A stretch of DNA of 64,000 nt from CAZGOM01 sp964527265. GTDB lineage: Bacteria > Planctomycetota > Phycisphaerae > Phycisphaerales > Phycisphaeraceae. This document shows positions 15,591 to 25,109 of this stretch, piece by piece. The stretch covers positions 1 to 64,000 of the forward strand of contig CAZGOM010000009.1 in NCBI GenBank assembly GCA_964527265.1, written 5' to 3'. The notes beneath the pieces were generated by a model, which ran no database searches, was not told where the DNA came from, and was given only the letters and a program-made list of their open reading frames with translations. Made by a program: the position numbers and the translations under genes. Position 1 is the first letter of the stretch, and each line of letters opens with the position of its first letter.

Positions 15591-16984
15591 TTCAGGGATT
15601 GGGACATAAAAAAGTGCTGGGCGTGAGCGTGGGGGACAGCTCACTGACCGTGGCGCAGGTGCATGCATCCAACGCGGGGGGGCGCGTGGGCAAGACGGGT
15701 GTGTTCACGTTTTCGGCCGGTCAGAAGTGGGGAGAGGCCAAGGCGCTGGGGGAAGCGTTTGGAGCGTGGCTGAAGGGGCAGGGATTTGCAACGGGGCACG
15801 TGGTGATCGGGCTGCCGGCGCACTGGACGCTGGTAGAGGCGCGGGGTGTGCCGCAGGCGGCGGAGAGCGTGGTGCAGAATGTGATCCGGCTGCAGATCGA
15901 GCGAGAATATCAGCCGGAAGGGAAAGAGTGGGTGTTTGATTATGTGCGCTACCCGCGTCCGCAGGGGGAAGAAGGTTTGGCGCAAGTGGCGCTGGCGGCA
16001 ACGGCGATTTCGCGTCTGGCACTGTTGAACGAAATGGCGGCGGCCGCCGGGCTGAAGGTGAAGCAGGTGACGTCGACGATGTTGGCGGTGATGGCAGGGC
16101 TGCCCAATGAAGGGGGCCGGCCGACGCTGGTGCTGCACGCGCGGGAAGACGGCGTGGAGGCGGGTGTGATGACGCGGGAAGGCGTGAAGGGTGTGGAATG
16201 GGTGTGGGAGGGAGCTATCGACCCAGCCGGATTGGGAGATGAATTAAAGCGGCTGGCGGCGGGGCTGCTGGCGGCAACGGGGAATGGGGGGATTGATGTG
16301 GTGGCCTATTGCGCGGATGCAGTTCAGGAGAAGCTGCTGCGCGAGGCGATTGCGGCAGGTGGATTGGGTGCGGGACGGCTGGTGATGAAAGCCGGCGGCG
16401 AGGCGGTTTATTCAGCGAGCGTGGCTTTGGGAGAAGCGGGGCTGCAAAAGGGGGGCACGGGGCATGGAGGCGTGAATTTTGCGAAGTCTCGCCTGCTGAT
16501 CGACACCGGGGCGGAGATGCGGCGCAGGCGAATGCTGGCAGTGGTGGTGGGGCTAATCGTGCTGGGGACGGTGGCGTATTGCGCCATTGACTGGTACGAG
16601 AAGAAGACTGAGCTGGGCGTGAAAAACGAGTCGCTGGCAGGGATGAAAGAGACCCTCAAAACGGGCCAGACGCAGATCGACAAGCTTGGGAAGGCACGCG
16701 GGTGGCTGGACAAGCGGCCTTCGATTCTGGACCAGGTGCGGGCGTTCACGATGGCGATGCCGTCGGGGGGGCAGGTGTGGGCGACGAGCGTTTCGATCCG
16801 TGACGACAAGACGGGGACGTTCATCGGGAAGGCGCAGTCGGAGAAGGGCGTGATCGAGCTCCTGGACAAACTGCGGGGGACGGGGCGGTTTGTGGATGTG
16901 AAATTGCTTTATCTGAGGCAGGCGGACCGGACGGGGAAATCGGTGTCGTTTGCGTTGACATTCGCCATTAAGGCACAGGAGTAG
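15587..16984 (+). CDS. gspL: GspL-type cytoplasmic ASKHA domain fused to PilN-like region
   Basis: A 465-residue bitopic protein; ATG 15587 overlaps the gspK stop. Residues 1-335 form an actin-like (PilM/GspL cytoplasmic) domain. It starts VLGVSVGDSSLTVAQV, a phosphate-1-like loop, with HVVIGLPAHWTLVEARGVP further on. One transmembrane helix lies at about 320-342 (MLAVVVGLIVLGTVAYCAI). The remaining 120 residues, a coiled coil plus a ferredoxin-like PilN fold, would face the periplasm. It recruits GspE to the membrane and pairs with the next gene product. A type IV pilus PilM-PilN fusion is a near equivalent. Confidence 0.85.
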   Translation: MIQGLGHKKVLGVSVGDSSLTVAQVHASNAGGRVGKTGVFTFSAGQKWGEAKALGEAFGAWLKGQGFATGHVVIGLPAHWTLVEARGVPQAAESVVQNVIRLQIEREYQPEGKEWVFDYVRYPRPQGEEGLAQVALAATAISRLALLNEMAAAAGLKVKQVTSTMLAVMAGLPNEGGRPTLVLHAREDGVEAGVMTREGVKGVEWVWEGAIDPAGLGDELKRLAAGLLAATGNGGIDVVAYCADAVQEKLLREAIAAGGLGAGRLVMKAGGEAVYSASVALGEAGLQKGGTGHGGVNFAKSRLLIDTGAEMRRRRMLAVVVGLIVLGTVAYCAIDWYEKKTELGVKNESLAGMKETLKTGQTQIDKLGKARGWLDKRPSILDQVRAFTMAMPSGGQVWATSVSIRDDKTGTFIGKAQSEKGVIELLDKLRGTGRFVDVKLLYLRQADRTGKSVSFALTFAIKAQE

Positions 16985-16986
16985 GC

Positions 16987-17556
16987 GTGCAGTTATCCAA
17001 GCGGGAAAAAATGATTGCGTTAGCGGTGGGCGTGGCGGGAGGCGCGTTCCTGCTGGACTATCTGGTGGTTACGCCGTGGACGGATAGTTTGAACCAGATC
17101 GAGACGGACACGGTGCGGGTGAACGGGAAGCTCAATGATGCGCAGAAGACGATGACGGAAGCGTCGCTGGCGCGGCGGAAACTGCGGGAACTGCGTACGG
17201 CGGGCCTGCCGCTGGACCCTTCGATGACGGAGAGCAAGCTGCTGAATTCGATTCGGGGGTGGGCGCAGGAATCGGGTCTCACGCTGGTGTCGCTGCGGCC
17301 GGACAGGACTTTTTCGAGCAAGGGGTTGAGCGAGCTTTCGTTTCAGGCGACGGGATCGGGGTCGATGCGGCAGATCACGAGCTTTTTGTACCGGATCGAG
17401 ACGGCGAAGATGCCGGTGCGGATTCATGAGGTGCAAATCGCCAGCAAGACGGAGGGGAGCGACGACCTGACATTGCAGTTACATGTGAGTTCGTTGTGGG
17501 AAGAGGCCAAGACGGCGGAGACGATTGCGCAGACCCAGCCCAAGGAGATGCCGTGA
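16987..17556 (+). CDS. gspM: GspM/PilO-like inner-membrane protein
   Basis: A 189-residue bitopic protein beginning at GTG 16987, two bases after the gspL stop. An N-terminal KREK anchor is followed by one transmembrane helix (MIALAVGVAGGAFLLDYLVV, about 8-28). A coiled coil then leads into a ferredoxin-like domain (about 80-180). This is the GspM/PilO layout; the partner is GspL. The last base pairs overlap the next start (GTGA). Confidence 0.8.
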   Translation: MQLSKREKMIALAVGVAGGAFLLDYLVVTPWTDSLNQIETDTVRVNGKLNDAQKTMTEASLARRKLRELRTAGLPLDPSMTESKLLNSIRGWAQESGLTLVSLRPDRTFSSKGLSELSFQATGSGSMRQITSFLYRIETAKMPVRIHEVQIASKTEGSDDLTLQLHVSSLWEEAKTAETIAQTQPKEMP

Positions 17557-18710
17557 GAGAGTTATTGATGAGAGTGGCGTGGGTGTGCGCGGCGGTGTTC
17601 GTGGGGGCTGTGACGTGGGGGGCGGATGAAGTGCCGATGGGTGCGGCGGTGATGCACGAGGAAGATGCGGCCGTGGCTGCGGTGATGGAGATGGAGCACG
17701 CGCAGACGCAGCCGGGGAATGGGGAGGTTCGCGGGGCAGGAGTGCCGGCCACGCAGGGGAAACCGATTTTGATGGTGGACCAGGATATCCCAGTCCCAGT
17801 CAAACTCAGGATGGAGAATGGCAAGATCGTTGGAGTGGCGGCGACGCAGCCAGCTACACAGCCGGCGACGCAGCCGGCGGGCAAGCGGGGAGAGAGTGTG
17901 CCGGCAACACAACCGCAGAAGATAGTGATGGTAGATCAGGAGAGACCGGTCAAGTTTAGGATTGGTCCAGGGATCTTCGTGAACAGGGATGAGGCAGAGG
18001 TTCGAGCTGATTCGCAGCCGAGCTCTCAGCCTGCCGGGGAACACACAAGCAAGGCTGCGATGACGCAGCCTGCGACTCGGCCTGCGACACAGCCCTCCAC
18101 GCAGCCTGCAACCAAGCCTGCGACGACACAGCCGAAGGTGCTTTTGCCGCTGTCTCCGGTGCGGCCTGCGTGGGACCACTATCAGGTGATTTATCAGCGG
18201 AACATGTTCATGGCGCAGCGGTCGGGCGGGTCGATTTTTGGAACCGAAGGGCAGATTCCGCGGAATACGGATAACACCAGCCGCCCGCAGACTGCGCCCG
18301 CGCCGCCGCGGGTGTTCTGGGTGTTGACGGGCGTGGCGGTGCTGGACGACGACAAGATGGCATTTGCCGAGAACATGTCGACGGGTCAAACGACGCGGGC
18401 GCGGGTGGGGGACAAGCTGGGGGACGGGAAAGTGACGTCGATCTCAGCGGAAGGCGTGGACCTGGATGTCGAAGGCAAGATAAGCAAGGTGCTGGTGGGG
18501 GCCGCGCTGGATGGACGGTCGGTGGAGGGGGTGCTGAGTTCCGGTGCGCCGCATGTGGTGCAGCCGGATGCCCCCGTGGGGGCGAGCGGATTAACCGGCG
18601 GGTCTGGTGCATCAGGTGCTGGTGCAGTTAGCACGGCGCCGGGGACGTCGGATGAAGCGGCGATTCGAGAGCGATTGAAGCGTCGGAGGCAGGAGCAAGG
18701 CGGGAATTGA
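17553..18710 (+). CDS. gspC: GspC/PilP-like protein with TQPA-repeat linker
   Basis: About 385 residues from GTG 17553 (ATG 17568 is a shorter alternative). A signal sequence (RVAWVCAAVFVGAVTWGA) is followed by about 200 residues of low-complexity linker dominated by TQPA units (ATQPATQPATQPA, TQPATRPATQPSTQPATK). From about residue 205, DHYQVIYQRNMFMAQRSG begins a GspC homology-region-like domain with FWVLTGVAVLDDDKMAFAEN and VGDKLGDGKVTSISAEGVD, the beta-rich fold that contacts secretin N0. No PDZ domain is seen. It probably bridges inner platform and secretin. The start of the mature protein is uncertain. Confidence 0.75.
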   Translation: MRELLMRVAWVCAAVFVGAVTWGADEVPMGAAVMHEEDAAVAAVMEMEHAQTQPGNGEVRGAGVPATQGKPILMVDQDIPVPVKLRMENGKIVGVAATQPATQPATQPAGKRGESVPATQPQKIVMVDQERPVKFRIGPGIFVNRDEAEVRADSQPSSQPAGEHTSKAAMTQPATRPATQPSTQPATKPATTQPKVLLPLSPVRPAWDHYQVIYQRNMFMAQRSGGSIFGTEGQIPRNTDNTSRPQTAPAPPRVFWVLTGVAVLDDDKMAFAENMSTGQTTRARVGDKLGDGKVTSISAEGVDLDVEGKISKVLVGAALDGRSVEGVLSSGAPHVVQPDAPVGASGLTGGSGASGAGAVSTAPGTSDEAAIRERLKRRRQEQGGN

Positions 18711-18764
18711 GAGTGATCGGGTCACACGAACAACACGGGCTGAACAAGGTCCGTTGAAAGGCAT

Positions 18765-21221
18765 ATGGAAATGAAGAATCAGAAGAGACGGTTCAGCGGG
18801 TTGACGGCAGGCACGGCAGTGATGCTGACGGCAGGGCTGCTTTTGGCGCAGGATTCGACCGGGCCGGGCGGGCCGGCAGGGGGGCCGTTTGGACCGCCGC
18901 CGGGAATGGAAGCGCCACAGCCGACGACGCAGCCAGTGGCTCCGCTCCCCCCGCCGCCGACGGCGCCAGGGGCAGGTTCGGGCATGGGCGTGCAGCCTGG
19001 GGCAGGGGCGATCCCGGCAGGTGCGCAGGTGCGGGGCGACCGGAAGATCGTGATGAACTTCCAGAACGCGACTGTGGATTCCGTATTGGCATATCTGTCG
19101 GAACTTGGGGGGCTGACGATCCTGAATGACTACAAGATCGAAGGTCGCGTGAATGTGATGAACAAGCAGGCGATGACGGTGGATGAAGCCGTGGACGTGC
19201 TGAATTCAATTTTGAAGGCCAAGGGGTATGCGGGGGTCAAGACGGGCAAGACGCTGAGGATCGTGCCATTGGACGCGGCCAAGAAAGCGACAATCCCGGT
19301 GAAGACGGGGAACGACCCGGCGACCATCGCGGAAACCGATGAAGTAATCACGCAGGTGATCCCGGTGAGATTTGCGGATGCGACGCAGCTTAAGCGCGAT
19401 CTGGCGCCGCTGATCCCGTCGTATGCGGACCTTTCGAGCAACACCAGCACCAACACGCTGATCATGACGGATACGTCGGCGAATGTGAAACGGCTGGTGC
19501 AGATCATCCGGGCGATGGACACCACCGTGTCGACAGTGTCGCAGGTGAAGGTGTACACGCTCAAGTATGCCAGCGCCTCGGGGGCGGCGCGGCTTGTGCA
19601 GGAAGTCTTCAAGCAGGACACAACGTCAACGGCGGCAGGGCAGCAGAACCGGGGCGGCATGGGTGGGTTTGGGCGGTTTTTCGGCCCTGGCGGTGCGGCA
19701 GGGCAGCAGACGGCGGACGACGGACAGGGCAAGCCACAGACGAAGGTGGTGGCGTCGGCGGATGACCGGACGAACACGCTGGTGGTGAGCGCGCCGCCGG
19801 ATGTGTTTCCCGCGATCGATCAGGTGCTGGAGAAGCTGGACGCCAACCCGGCGCAGGATCAGGCTGTGTTCACGTATCGGCTGAAGAACGCGCAGGCGGC
19901 GAACGTGGCCAATGTAGTGAACAGTATTTTCGGGACGACAGGGTCGACGGTGGGACGAAGCACGACAGCAGGCAACGCCAACACCAGGTCGATCACAGGG
20001 GGCGCGGGCGCGGCCAACACGGCAAGCACAAGCCGCATGGGCGCGACATCGGGCAACAGCCTGGGCTCATTCGGCAGCACAACGGGTACGACGGGCCAGA
20101 CAACGAGCAACAACCGGAATACGACCGCCAACAACACGGCACGGGCAGGAACGACGGCCACAACAGGCGGCGCGCGGCTTTCGGCCGCAGCGTCGCAGAC
20201 GGCGGCCGACCTTTCAGGCCAGGTTTACGCGGTGCCGGATGCGGACACCAACTCAGTGCTGATCATGACGGGTTCAGGCAACTTTGAGCGTGTGAAGCAG
20301 CTTTTATCTGAGATGGACCGCGCGGTGCAACAAGTGCTGATCAAGGTGCTGCTGGCGGAAGTGACGCATTCGGACAACAAGGACCTTGGGGCGGAATTTT
20401 CATCGTTGAACTTGAAAAACAGCCGGATTTTCACGGACTTTGGCTTAGGTTCGGTGGCAACCGGTGGCTTGGTGGCGAAGGTGGTGCAGACGGACTTCTC
20501 GGCGACGGTGATCGCGCTGGAGAAGATCGGAAAGCTGGATGTGCTCTCGCGGCCTTACATCCTGGCCAGCGATAACCAGACGGCATCAATCACCGTGGGT
20601 CAGACGGTGCCGTTCATCACCAACTCGCGCACGACCGATACGGGGCAGACGGTGAACACGATCCAATATCAGGACATCGGGATTATTTTGAACGTGACGC
20701 CGCACATCAACCCGGATGGGCTGGTGACGCTGGATGTTTCGCCGGAAATTTCGTCGATTGCGACGGATCTGACGATCCCGCTTTCGGACACGCTGAATGC
20801 GACGGTGTTCAACAAGCGCGCAGCGCAGACGCGCGTGGCCGTGGCGGACGGGCAGACGATTGTGATCGGCGGGCTGATGCAGGACAGCAAGCTGGTCGAC
20901 AGGCGGCAGGTGCCGTGGCTGGGTGATATTCCGATCCTGGGGATTTTGTTTGCGCGTGACAGGACGACCAAGGGGAAGACGGAACTCCTGATTTTCCTGA
21001 CCCCGCACGTGGCGCAGACGCAGGAGCGGCTGAGCGAGATTTCCGAGGGTGAGGAGAAGGGCGCGAAGCTGGTGCCGCACGCTGTGGAGGAAGGGAAATT
21101 CCAGGAACACATGGATGCGATGCACCGGAGCAAGTACATCGCGCCGCCGCCACAAGAGCCCAAGGCGGAGGAGCCGCCTTCAACGACGCAGAAGACGTTT
21201 GATTCAGGCGCGGGAATGTGA
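18765..21221 (+). CDS. gspD: Type II secretin GspD
   Basis: An 818-residue outer-membrane channel subunit. Signal peptide at 1-29, then a Pro/Gly-rich spacer. N0 lies around 90-165 (IVMNFQNATVDSVLAYLSEL), followed by N1-N3 modules with repeated SNTLIM/TNTLVV/TNSVLIM signatures. N3 carries a roughly 90-residue Thr/Asn/Gly-rich insertion (about 395-480). The secretin core follows: ILASDNQTASITVGQTVPF, IVIGGLMQD and VPWLGDIPILGILF, ending ELLIFLTPHV. The C-terminal 50 residues could be the pilotin or anchoring tail. It closes the operon and is followed by a strong terminator. Confidence 0.95.
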   Translation: MEMKNQKRRFSGLTAGTAVMLTAGLLLAQDSTGPGGPAGGPFGPPPGMEAPQPTTQPVAPLPPPPTAPGAGSGMGVQPGAGAIPAGAQVRGDRKIVMNFQNATVDSVLAYLSELGGLTILNDYKIEGRVNVMNKQAMTVDEAVDVLNSILKAKGYAGVKTGKTLRIVPLDAAKKATIPVKTGNDPATIAETDEVITQVIPVRFADATQLKRDLAPLIPSYADLSSNTSTNTLIMTDTSANVKRLVQIIRAMDTTVSTVSQVKVYTLKYASASGAARLVQEVFKQDTTSTAAGQQNRGGMGGFGRFFGPGGAAGQQTADDGQGKPQTKVVASADDRTNTLVVSAPPDVFPAIDQVLEKLDANPAQDQAVFTYRLKNAQAANVANVVNSIFGTTGSTVGRSTTAGNANTRSITGGAGAANTASTSRMGATSGNSLGSFGSTTGTTGQTTSNNRNTTANNTARAGTTATTGGARLSAAASQTAADLSGQVYAVPDADTNSVLIMTGSGNFERVKQLLSEMDRAVQQVLIKVLLAEVTHSDNKDLGAEFSSLNLKNSRIFTDFGLGSVATGGLVAKVVQTDFSATVIALEKIGKLDVLSRPYILASDNQTASITVGQTVPFITNSRTTDTGQTVNTIQYQDIGIILNVTPHINPDGLVTLDVSPEISSIATDLTIPLSDTLNATVFNKRAAQTRVAVADGQTIVIGGLMQDSKLVDRRQVPWLGDIPILGILFARDRTTKGKTELLIFLTPHVAQTQERLSEISEGEEKGAKLVPHAVEEGKFQEHMDAMHRSKYIAPPPQEPKAEEPPSTTQKTFDSGAGM

Positions 21222-21237
21222 ATGCCCTTGAGAGGGT

Positions 21238-21262
21238 GAGTCCTGCGTCTTGCGTCGAAGAG
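21238..21262 (+). repeat. TCCTGCG tract after gspD
   Basis: A short copy of the TCCTGCG-GTCGAAGAG tract between the gspD stop and its terminator. Confidence 0.7.
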
Positions 21263-21268
21263 TCAAGA

Positions 21269-21303
21269 AATGCCCGGAGTGATGCTCTGGGCATTCTTTT
21301 TTT
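21269..21303 (+). terminator. Intrinsic terminator of the T2SS operon
   Basis: The stem AATGCCC-GGAG with CTCT-GGGCATT encloses a short loop and is followed by CTTTTTTTT. It lies 48 nt after the gspD stop. Confidence 0.9.
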
Positions 21304-21317
21304 GCGGCATGAGAAAT

Positions 21318-21348
21318 ACACGGGTCTGATCAGAGTTCGACCCGTGGC
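21318..21348 (+). repeat. ACACGGGT hairpin repeat, copy 2
   Basis: Arms CACGGGT and ACCCGTG pair perfectly. It is the partner of the copy at 10110-10140. Confidence 0.65.
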
Positions 21349-21384
21349 ACCCGAGATTTGGGAATGGCCGCGACCTTCTTTTGT

Positions 21385-24300
21385 TCAGTCGAGCATGCGA
21401 ATGGTGAAGTCGGTGAGGTGGGTGTCGGGGGAGACAGGTGTGAGATTGAAGCGGGTCGGAAGGCCGGTCGCGAGAACGCGGGTGATGCTGGTGACGGCGG
21501 CGATGCCGAAGGCATGTCCGTTGTTGGCGGGGTCGATGGTTTTGAGGAGGATGTGTCCGAGTTTTTCAGCGGCGATGATGGAATTGACGAAGGTGGGTGC
21601 GGAGGCGGAGCCGGGAGAGCGGATGACGACATTGCCGATAAAAGAAGAGTTGTCAGTGATGGGTGCAGGTGTGTCGTAAAAGTTCGTCAGTTGAACATTG
21701 ACGGAAGCGCCGGCAGTGACGAGGCTGTCGAGCATCTCATTGACGCTGAGCATATGCATTACGCGGACTGAGATCCGGGATGCGATCATGGAGCCATAGA
21801 CATTCATGGAGCCGACGGTATCGGCGCAGAGGTCGGCCATGAAGTTTCCGGTGACGACGATGGCGTTGATGGAGCCTGCGGAGAAGGCGCCGTCGAGATT
21901 GCCGCGCTGGGTGGTGGAGAGGGATTGAAGCTTGCCGTCGATATCGATGTTGACCTTGGAGTCGAAGGATTTGGCCCTGAGCGTGGAGACGGAGCCGGCG
22001 ACATCAAAGGCGCTGTCGGTGACGGCGCCGGTGAAGGCGAGAAGGGTGGTGGCCTTGGAATCCGTGAGGGTGAGGCTGACTTTGTTGGCAGCCCCGCCGG
22101 ACAAGCGGGTCATGTTGGTGGAGACGATTTCGACGTTGTCCATCTTGCCGGAAAAGACGGCGGTCTTGACCTGGCCGACGATCCACTGGCTGTCGCGGAC
22201 GGCTCCGGAGATGCTGATGGCGGTGATGGAGGGAGCTTCGATACGGCCGGTGAAGTCGCCCTTGACGGTGAAGTTCGCCAGGGTGTTTTGAATGCTGATG
22301 AAGGGGGTGATGTCGTTTGCAAAGCCGCTGAAGCCGCCGATGGAGAAGAGGCTGACGTTGTTTTTGAGATGGACAGTGGGAATAGCCAGTTGGCCGATTT
22401 TGATCTGGAGGGGCGTGGCGCCTGTGCCGCCGGCAAAGTCGACGGAATCCGCGCCGGAGATGCCTGCGAGGGTGATCTGGGTCATGGGGGAGTCAATGTC
22501 CCACCCTTGGGTGATGTTGACGCCTGGGGCATTGAGTGAAGCGAGAGAAGCGCCCGAGTGAGGCAGGAGAAGGAATTGAGCAATGTCGGTGGTTGCACCG
22601 GCGGCACCGGCGACGGTTACGGTCACCTGGGCGTTGGCCCTGGCGGGGGAGGCGGTGTAGATGATGCCTTCGACGGTGTTATCGAATTTAACTTCGCCGG
22701 TGCTGATTGCGACGGTGACCTTCTGGCGTTTGTCGTCGATGTAGGTGAGGGGTTTGCCGGTGGATGCCGTGCCGGAGATGACGACGGAGGTGGATGCGAC
22801 GGCGCTGGTGTTGAGGTTTTCGCCGTCGGAGGGGCCGTCATCGGCAGCGATGGCGAGGATGGTGTTGTAGCCGTAGGAGAATTTAGAGGTATCGACGCTG
22901 GCAGACCAGCCGTCTGAGGCGTTGGTGTCTTTGGAGATGAGGGTGTCTGAGGCGTCGATTTTGCCGTTGGCGTTTTTGTCGAAGTAGAAGGAAACAGAGG
23001 CGATTTGGGAGTCCAGGTCGACGACGTTCAGGGCGGTGACGGTGGCTGTCTGGCCCTTGTTGTAACTTGGAGCTTCGGAGCGGAGTGCGCCGATGATGGG
23101 GGCGTCGTTGAGGGTTTTGCGGGTGGTCCAGGGGAGGAGGACGACGGAGGCGCTGGAGGCGTTGTTGGAGGTGAGGGTGGTGCTGTAGCCGCCCTGGTCG
23201 TCAAAGGCGAAGGCGTAGGCAAGGCCCTGCTTGGAGATTTGTGAATCGTGAAGGAAGCTGGAGTATTCGTTCTGGACGATGCCGGCGGGGTAAAAGTCGG
23301 CGAAGATGATGGGGCCGGGGGCCAGCGGCTTGATGGGGATGGGAGAGGAGAGGGTGACGGATTTCTTGTCTGCGGCGATGGCGGAGACGGTGAGCGCCTG
23401 GCTTAAGCCGAGGGTGAGGACTTTCATGCCGACGTGGAGGCCGTCGGCGGTACTGCCGCTGGTGAAGTGGACTGTGGCGGTGGTGGTGGGCGTGGGCTGG
23501 ACGAGGTCGATGGATCCGGTGCGGGTCTGGAAGGTGCTGGCGTAGCCGCGGTTTAAGCCGGTGACGACTTGATTCTGAAGGTTGGCCAGAACGCCCTTCT
23601 GAAAGGCGTTTAGCTCAGTGCGGAATTGGGCATCGCCGAAGACACCATCGCAGGCGAGGACCATCTGGGTGGCGGGTTCGTAGATGTTGAGGTTGCCGGC
23701 GCTGGGGACGGCGCCGAAGTTGAACCAGCTTGGGGGCGGAGGCGCGGCAATGCCGGACGGGGTTTTGCCGTGCAGGGTGTTGGTGGTGAAGAACGGCATG
23801 TAAATGTCGTAATGCTGAGAGGCGTTTGCGTTATTGGTGAAGCGCAGGACGGTGTAGTTGCTGGACGTGCCGTTAATGTTTGTCCCGGAGATGGTGATGG
23901 TTTTGCCGGTGTAGGTGGCAAGGTCGACGCCTTGAACGACGATGGGGGTGGCTTTGGCCTTGTTGAAGAAGTCTTCAATACGGGCGTCGAAGGCAGTGAC
24001 GAGCGAATCGGTGGGCGGGGTGAGGTAATTGAAGGGGCGGGCGGGTGCTGATGCCTTGTAGTCGAAGGGGCCGTCCTTGCTGCCGAGTGTGATGGTGTGG
24101 GTATCGGCGTTTTTGCTGAGGATGACGGCGCCGCCTGCGAGGTAGGGCCCACGGACGGCCTGGCCGACGGAAAGGCCGTTGGTGGTATTGGGCAAGGCGA
24201 TTTTTGCGGTGGCCGTCCAGTAGCCATCGGCATTTTTACCGGCGGAGGCGGAGGTGAGGACGGTGGGGAGGGAGACGACCTTGTTGAAGAGACCGTTGAT

Positions 24301-25005
24301 GTAGAGCGAGGGATTGAGGATGCGATAGTTGTTGCCGCCGGAGGCGGGGATGACGGTGTGATCGTAAGAGGTGGGGACGGTGTCGAGGTAGTTTTCAAAG
24401 AGGGTGGCGCGGTCGAGGAGAATGCCTGCGCCGTTGGGTGCGCCGTGGTCGACGGGGGTGGTCTGGATGGAGATGGGGAAGCCGACCTGATCGACCTGTG
24501 AGGTATCGATGACGAATTGGTTTTTCGGCCCGTTGTAGGCGAATTCGACGAAGTCGTAATAGAACTTGGCTGTGGAGGCGGTGGGTCCGACGGGGGTGGT
24601 GCCGTTGATGGTGACGGCGTTGTCGACGGAGGAGAAATAGATGCGGCCGCCGGTGAGGTTGTACTTATCGGAGATGCGGATGGTCTGGCTGGTGAGGCTG
24701 GAGAGCTTGATGGTATTGGTGACGTGTGGGTTTGTCTGAGGGGTGGCTATGCCGGTCTTGGGGTCGATCTTGAATGTGGCCTGCAGGACGGGATTGGCAG
24801 TGTTGGCGGGGACCACTTGGGCGATCATGGTGAGGTAGACGTTGGGCATCTGAGCCAGGCCTTTGATGGCCTGAGCATTGATATGGATATCCATATAACC
24901 GGATGCGGACATGAACTGGCGCGGCTCAAGGGGCTCAAAGGATTGAGCTCGAGATTGAGATTCAAAAGCGTGGAGACGACGGGCCAGGGTGTTGAGCTGG
25001 GGCAT
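21385..25005 (-). CDS. Giant exported protein with N-terminal LEPR-type motif and Ig-like domain
   Basis: A 1206-residue protein. Residues 22-34 (SFEPLEPRQFMSA) match the planctomycete LEPR-XLL N-terminal sorting motif, known from very large secreted or surface proteins. Most of the protein is Thr/Ala/Asn/Gly-rich beta structure. Around 640-745 an Ig-like or cadherin-like repeat (TVTALNVVDLDSQIASVSFYF) contains DKNANGKIDASD, an EF-hand-like calcium loop. The C-terminal 350 residues show repeated short strands (VSTLRAKSFDSKVNI, KLQSLSTTQRGNLDGAF) that suggest a beta helix. No catalytic motif is seen. It converges on the T2SS operon, so it may be exported by it (inference). Confidence 0.8.
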   Translation of the reverse strand: MPQLNTLARRLHAFESQSRAQSFEPLEPRQFMSASGYMDIHINAQAIKGLAQMPNVYLTMIAQVVPANTANPVLQATFKIDPKTGIATPQTNPHVTNTIKLSSLTSQTIRISDKYNLTGGRIYFSSVDNAVTINGTTPVGPTASTAKFYYDFVEFAYNGPKNQFVIDTSQVDQVGFPISIQTTPVDHGAPNGAGILLDRATLFENYLDTVPTSYDHTVIPASGGNNYRILNPSLYINGLFNKVVSLPTVLTSASAGKNADGYWTATAKIALPNTTNGLSVGQAVRGPYLAGGAVILSKNADTHTITLGSKDGPFDYKASAPARPFNYLTPPTDSLVTAFDARIEDFFNKAKATPIVVQGVDLATYTGKTITISGTNINGTSSNYTVLRFTNNANASQHYDIYMPFFTTNTLHGKTPSGIAAPPPPSWFNFGAVPSAGNLNIYEPATQMVLACDGVFGDAQFRTELNAFQKGVLANLQNQVVTGLNRGYASTFQTRTGSIDLVQPTPTTTATVHFTSGSTADGLHVGMKVLTLGLSQALTVSAIAADKKSVTLSSPIPIKPLAPGPIIFADFYPAGIVQNEYSSFLHDSQISKQGLAYAFAFDDQGGYSTTLTSNNASSASVVLLPWTTRKTLNDAPIIGALRSEAPSYNKGQTATVTALNVVDLDSQIASVSFYFDKNANGKIDASDTLISKDTNASDGWSASVDTSKFSYGYNTILAIAADDGPSDGENLNTSAVASTSVVISGTASTGKPLTYIDDKRQKVTVAISTGEVKFDNTVEGIIYTASPARANAQVTVTVAGAAGATTDIAQFLLLPHSGASLASLNAPGVNITQGWDIDSPMTQITLAGISGADSVDFAGGTGATPLQIKIGQLAIPTVHLKNNVSLFSIGGFSGFANDITPFISIQNTLANFTVKGDFTGRIEAPSITAISISGAVRDSQWIVGQVKTAVFSGKMDNVEIVSTNMTRLSGGAANKVSLTLTDSKATTLLAFTGAVTDSAFDVAGSVSTLRAKSFDSKVNIDIDGKLQSLSTTQRGNLDGAFSAGSINAIVVTGNFMADLCADTVGSMNVYGSMIASRISVRVMHMLSVNEMLDSLVTAGASVNVQLTNFYDTPAPITDNSSFIGNVVIRSPGSASAPTFVNSIIAAEKLGHILLKTIDPANNGHAFGIAAVTSITRVLATGLPTRFNLTPVSPDTHLTDFTIRMLD

Positions 25006-25109
25006 CTTGGGCTTTCTGTCATCTTAAAAAAGAGCAGGAGGTCAAGAAGTGACATTGAAGGAAAGGATGAAATTCATGTCAACCAATGCATAGAACGTCG
25101 ATACACGCG

